A stretch of DNA of 64,000 bases. It comes from Microbacterium sediminis. GTDB taxonomy: Bacteria > Actinomycetota > Actinomycetes > Actinomycetales > Microbacteriaceae. Below are positions 62,201 to 64,000 of this stretch, in pieces (within the stretch, counting starts at the first letter, position 1; each line of letters opens with the position of its first letter). The position numbers and the translations under genes were made by a program. Location of the stretch: positions 2,418,001 to 2,482,000 of the forward strand of contig NZ_CP038256.1 in the NCBI RefSeq assembly GCF_004564075.1. The letters run 5' to 3'. The notes under the pieces are model-generated. The model was given only the letters and a program-made list of their open reading frames with translations, was not told where the DNA came from and did no database searches.

Positions 62201-64000
62201 CGGCCTCGGGCCACGCCTTGGTGCCGGCGGTGATCGACAGCGTCACCTGCTCACCGGGCACGACGCGCTCGACGGGTACCGTCGCGTCGACCGTCACGAT
62301 GCGCGCGTAGTACCCCTCGTCGAAGATCCGCAGCACCTCGTCGCCGAGCTTGACGCCGTTGCGGAAGAACGCGTCGGTGCTGGTCGCCTCGAACGCGAAC
62401 ACGGGGCCGGTCTCGAGCGAGCGCACCGGATCGGCCACCGGTGCGCCGTCGATCGTGAGTTCCAGGTCCGCGGCGCCTCCGTCGGCGGTCGCGGAGACGC
62501 GGGTCTGGCCCCCGAGCACCTGGCCGTCGGCGAGGTTGATCCGCACCGCATCCGGCTCGTCCTCGACGAGGTCGACGCGCACGGGGCCCAGCGTCGACTC
62601 GGTGGCCCCGTCGCTGGCGACGAGCGTGTACTCGATCCAGCGCTTGCCGAACAGGTCGGCCGCGGGCACCGAGTAGTAGTACCGGTTCGCCGCCTCGAAG
62701 CGCAGGCTGCGCGTCTGCGTGGCCCCGAGGTTGTCGGTCATGCGCAGCGTCACCGAGCGGACGAGCACGTCGTCGGTCACGTCGAAGCCGAGGTCGAGGT
62801 CGGCCGTGTCGGGCACGTCGGAGCCGCCCGTGAGATCGGTGATCACCGGAGCCGATCCGGCGGCGGGCGGCAGCATCAGCGCGGCCGGCACCTGATCGGC
62901 GCTCACGGCGCCCGGCGTCGGCGCGGCCAGGCTCATCATCGTCTGCACGGTGCCGTCCGGCGCCTGCGGGCTCCACAGGTACGTGCCGCCGGTCGGGTTC
63001 CAGCCGTACTGGATCGCCGTGGTCGCGGTGGTCTGCGCGTCGGTGAAGTAGTAGGCGCGGCTGATGTCGTGGCCGGTGTTGGTGAGCACCTGGATGCCGC
63101 GCGAGCCGCCGTTGGCGAGGCCGCCGTTGTACATCTCGACGATGTCCTGCCCGAGCACGAGGTCGGAGCCGAATGCCGCGTTGAAGTCGTCGACCGTCAG
63201 CCCCGCCGCGACGACCGTGGGGTTCTTGATCCACAGCACGAGCGTGCCGCCGGCGGCGATCGTGACGTCGGCGGGCTGGGCGGGCCACAGCGTCGAGCTC
63301 GTGGTGACGGGCTCGGTGAGCGCGTTGTCGGTGTAGAGGTACGCCAGCGTGTAGTCGGCGAACGAGATCGGCGCCTCCGAGGCGTTGTACACCTCGATGA
63401 ACTCGTAGCCGTCGGCGCCGTCGACGTTGGTGGTGTCGGGCGCGATCTCGGTGATCTGCAGCAGGGGCGCGCGCAGGTCGGGGTCGGTGGGCAGCGGCTC
63501 GGGCTCGCCCGCCGGCTCGGGGCGCACGAGCTGCTGGGGTGCGACCGCGCCCGGCGTCGGTGCGCCCGCGATCGGATTGACGAGCACGCTGCCGCTCTCG
63601 GGCAGCGTGAAGTGGTCCGAGGCGCCGCGGTTGGTCGCGACGCGGTTGTAGTCCGCGCCCGACACGAGCGTCGTGCCGTCGGCCTCGTAGAGGCGCAGCG
63701 AGCGGCCGCCCTGGTTCGCGAATCCGCCCTGGCCGGTGGCGTGGAAGAGCGGGTAGGTCGAGGCGGCGTCGCCGTAGTGCGCGCGGAACTCCGCCTCGGT
63801 CAGCTGCCACTGCCCGACGGCCGTCTCCCCCGAGACCACTCCGTAGCGCAGCCAGAACACCGCCGTGCCGCCGGCGGGGATCACGGCGTCGGCGAGCGGC
63901 GCGTCCGTGCCCGGCTCCACCACCTCGAGGAAGGCCGCGTTGTTGTACTGCAGCCGGTAGTCGGCGATGTCGATCGGCTCGGCCGTGGTGTTGGTGATCT
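59247..64000 (-). CDS. LPLTG-anchored surface phosphoesterase with lamin-tail domains, 5' end missing
   Basis: The frame is open from the right edge (64000) to 59247, at least 1584 codons; the start lies outside the window. Counting from codon 63923: at least two lamin-tail-like domains (about 1-135 and 150-310; signature EIAPDTTNVDGADGYEFIEVYN), then Ig-like regions, then a calcineurin-like phosphoesterase at about 980-1245 with SDTQYY, IHNGDIVN, AGNHD, NLHEYM and SGHYHD. These supply the two-metal site, with Gln in place of His in the first motif. A Gly/Asn/Pro linker (GNPGG repeats, about 1345-1415), an Ig-like domain, then LPLTG at about 1524, a hydrophobic helix and RRRVAR form a sortase signal. 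It should be a cell-wall-linked enzyme acting on phosphate esters outside. Substrate unknown; no sortase gene is in the window. Confidence 0.88.
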   Translation of the reverse strand, partial: ITNTTAEPIDIADYRLQYNNAAFLEVVEPGTDAPLADAVIPAGGTAVFWLRYGVVSGETAVGQWQLTEAEFRAHYGDAASTYPLFHATGQGGFANQGGRSLRLYEADGTTLVSGADYNRVATNRGASDHFTLPESGSVLVNPIAGAPTPGAVAPQQLVRPEPAGEPEPLPTDPDLRAPLLQITEIAPDTTNVDGADGYEFIEVYNASEAPISFADYTLAYLYTDNALTEPVTTSSTLWPAQPADVTIAAGGTLVLWIKNPTVVAAGLTVDDFNAAFGSDLVLGQDIVEMYNGGLANGGSRGIQVLTNTGHDISRAYYFTDAQTTATTAIQYGWNPTGGTYLWSPQAPDGTVQTMMSLAAPTPGAVSADQVPAALMLPPAAGSAPVITDLTGGSDVPDTADLDLGFDVTDDVLVRSVTLRMTDNLGATQTRSLRFEAANRYYYSVPAADLFGKRWIEYTLVASDGATESTLGPVRVDLVEDEPDAVRINLADGQVLGGQTRVSATADGGAADLELTIDGAPVADPVRSLETGPVFAFEATSTDAFFRNGVKLGDEVLRIFDEGYYARIVTVDATVPVERVVPGEQVTLSITAGTKAWPEADVNENNDDFAAMNLRLALPDGRVLRPDQCATTKELAGEVTAPAFVACPAPDARIAFSDANLVSFLATFTVPDDAFTSVSTVWDTTAIADGEHVIAARAGEATATRTVRVDNTAPAIETPLAEGETYRGHFGVDATATDAGSGVAELTASLDGSPITLPLATSSLALAPGEHVAEFVATDAVGNTATRAVTFVTADERPGITLESPTDGAIIEGEKVDLVATPSSPEQDALDLSFREGYGYAPGDADVTVSAGTVTDAAATDRSGAVALGAEDLAKLLGTDGVDVETTSETALPYQLFTVAVPETAGAGSLVRVDWRGRANADAKVTLFARTVDGAWEQIDQVLTTQGAPTEFTLDALVPVDGHAADGTLTFLVQHSEGFAGTDLSARDTAVDPYHAEETARSEYDFTVAIESDTQYYNETDGYYPHQLAIHDFLLEQRANLNLQYLIHNGDIVNVHTEPHQWANADAAYRMLDEASLPYGVLAGNHDVGGFAADYSQYGQFFGEARFAENPWYGGSYKDNRGHYDLVSVGGVDFLFLYMGWPTPNDEASNTEDIAWMNEIIQRYPERKVWLNLHEYMLTTGGLGPFPQRVFDEVVKANPNVFAVSSGHYHDAYTRTDEIDDTGDGVADRTVYSMLFDYQGLPEGGLGYLRLAHFDNDGGRIVFRTYSPSLDDFDSDDASLNDPAGMQEFEIPYAAVGIVPQAKTLATDSFRAEILTANEIGAVAAAAPGQAVTVPWQGLAEGDHGWYVIAEGPHGGIEYSPVRAFTTVPAEEEPGNPGGGNPGNPGGNPGNPGGGNPGGNPGGGSPGGGNPGGGNPGGGQPGGGNEGGGNAGGGTPGGGDHGGGGSVGAGSGTVGAAHGSALVPGGRMAVTFEGFQPGEEVRFVLHSDPIPLAEVLAADAEGVVSGEVTIPAEAPAGTHRLEAIGASGLSIMSAPFTITAEAAAAGALPLTGVEAGPTALIALVLLLLGASALLIGSARRRVAR

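Overview
The window is high-GC (about 70%) chromosomal DNA with many GTG starts, GTGA/ATGA gene overlaps, actinobacterial-type RpoB/RpoC/EF-Tu/EF-G sequences, a DUF222 (13E12-type) HNH gene behind an actinobacterial SOS box, and sortase-anchored surface proteins. It is most like Microbacteriaceae (Microbacterium or a close relative). The genus is inferred from protein resemblance only; no 16S rRNA is present.

Layout. (1) 1-4.8 kb: end of a surface-polysaccharide locus: partial flippase, acyltransferase, then rmlA-rmlB-rmlCD for dTDP-L-rhamnose, with RmlC and RmlD fused. (2) 4.9-9.6 kb, minus strand: the str operon rpsL-rpsG-fusA-tuf with a recognisable promoter and terminators. (3) 9.8-14 kb: META-domain lipoprotein, an HNH/DUF222 gene with adjacent DnaA and LexA boxes, a degenerate tandem repeat array, and a secreted streptogrisin-like protease with a sortase-like tail. 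(4) 14-28.4 kb, minus strand: a tightly packed chain of Ser/Thr kinase, giant extracellular Ig-like protein, MoxR ATPase, DUF58 protein, transglutaminase-fold protein lacking its catalytic Cys and His, and a tail-anchored protein carrying nine T-R-(I/L)-V motifs. This is the best candidate for a poorly described signalling or envelope system. (5) 28.5-33.1 kb: two membrane proteins of unknown role and an ABC-2 exporter. (6) 33.2-41 kb: rpoB-rpoC, with a threonine at the rifampicin-pocket position equivalent to E. coli R529. (7) 41-59 kb: single metabolic genes (Ca-type P-ATPase, ComB-like phosphatase, SprT-like protease, spermidine-synthase-like protein, BenE transporter, ABM monooxygenase, GNAT, DUF6421-type protein, FtsX/LolD-type ABC system with a NarL-type two-component system, threonine aldolase, aquaglyceroporin, Nudix-like protein, esterase). 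(8) 59.2-64 kb: most of a large LPLTG-anchored protein with lamin-tail and calcineurin-like phosphoesterase domains, running off the right edge.

Intergenic DNA is unusually structured. At least four kinds of palindromic or repeated element lie between genes, including a roughly 600 bp array of alternating inverted repeats (49.2-49.8 kb), a 188 bp near-palindrome (53.8-54.0 kb) and two copies of a ~50 bp element placed between convergent genes. I saw no tRNA or rRNA gene, CRISPR array, insertion sequence or prophage gene.
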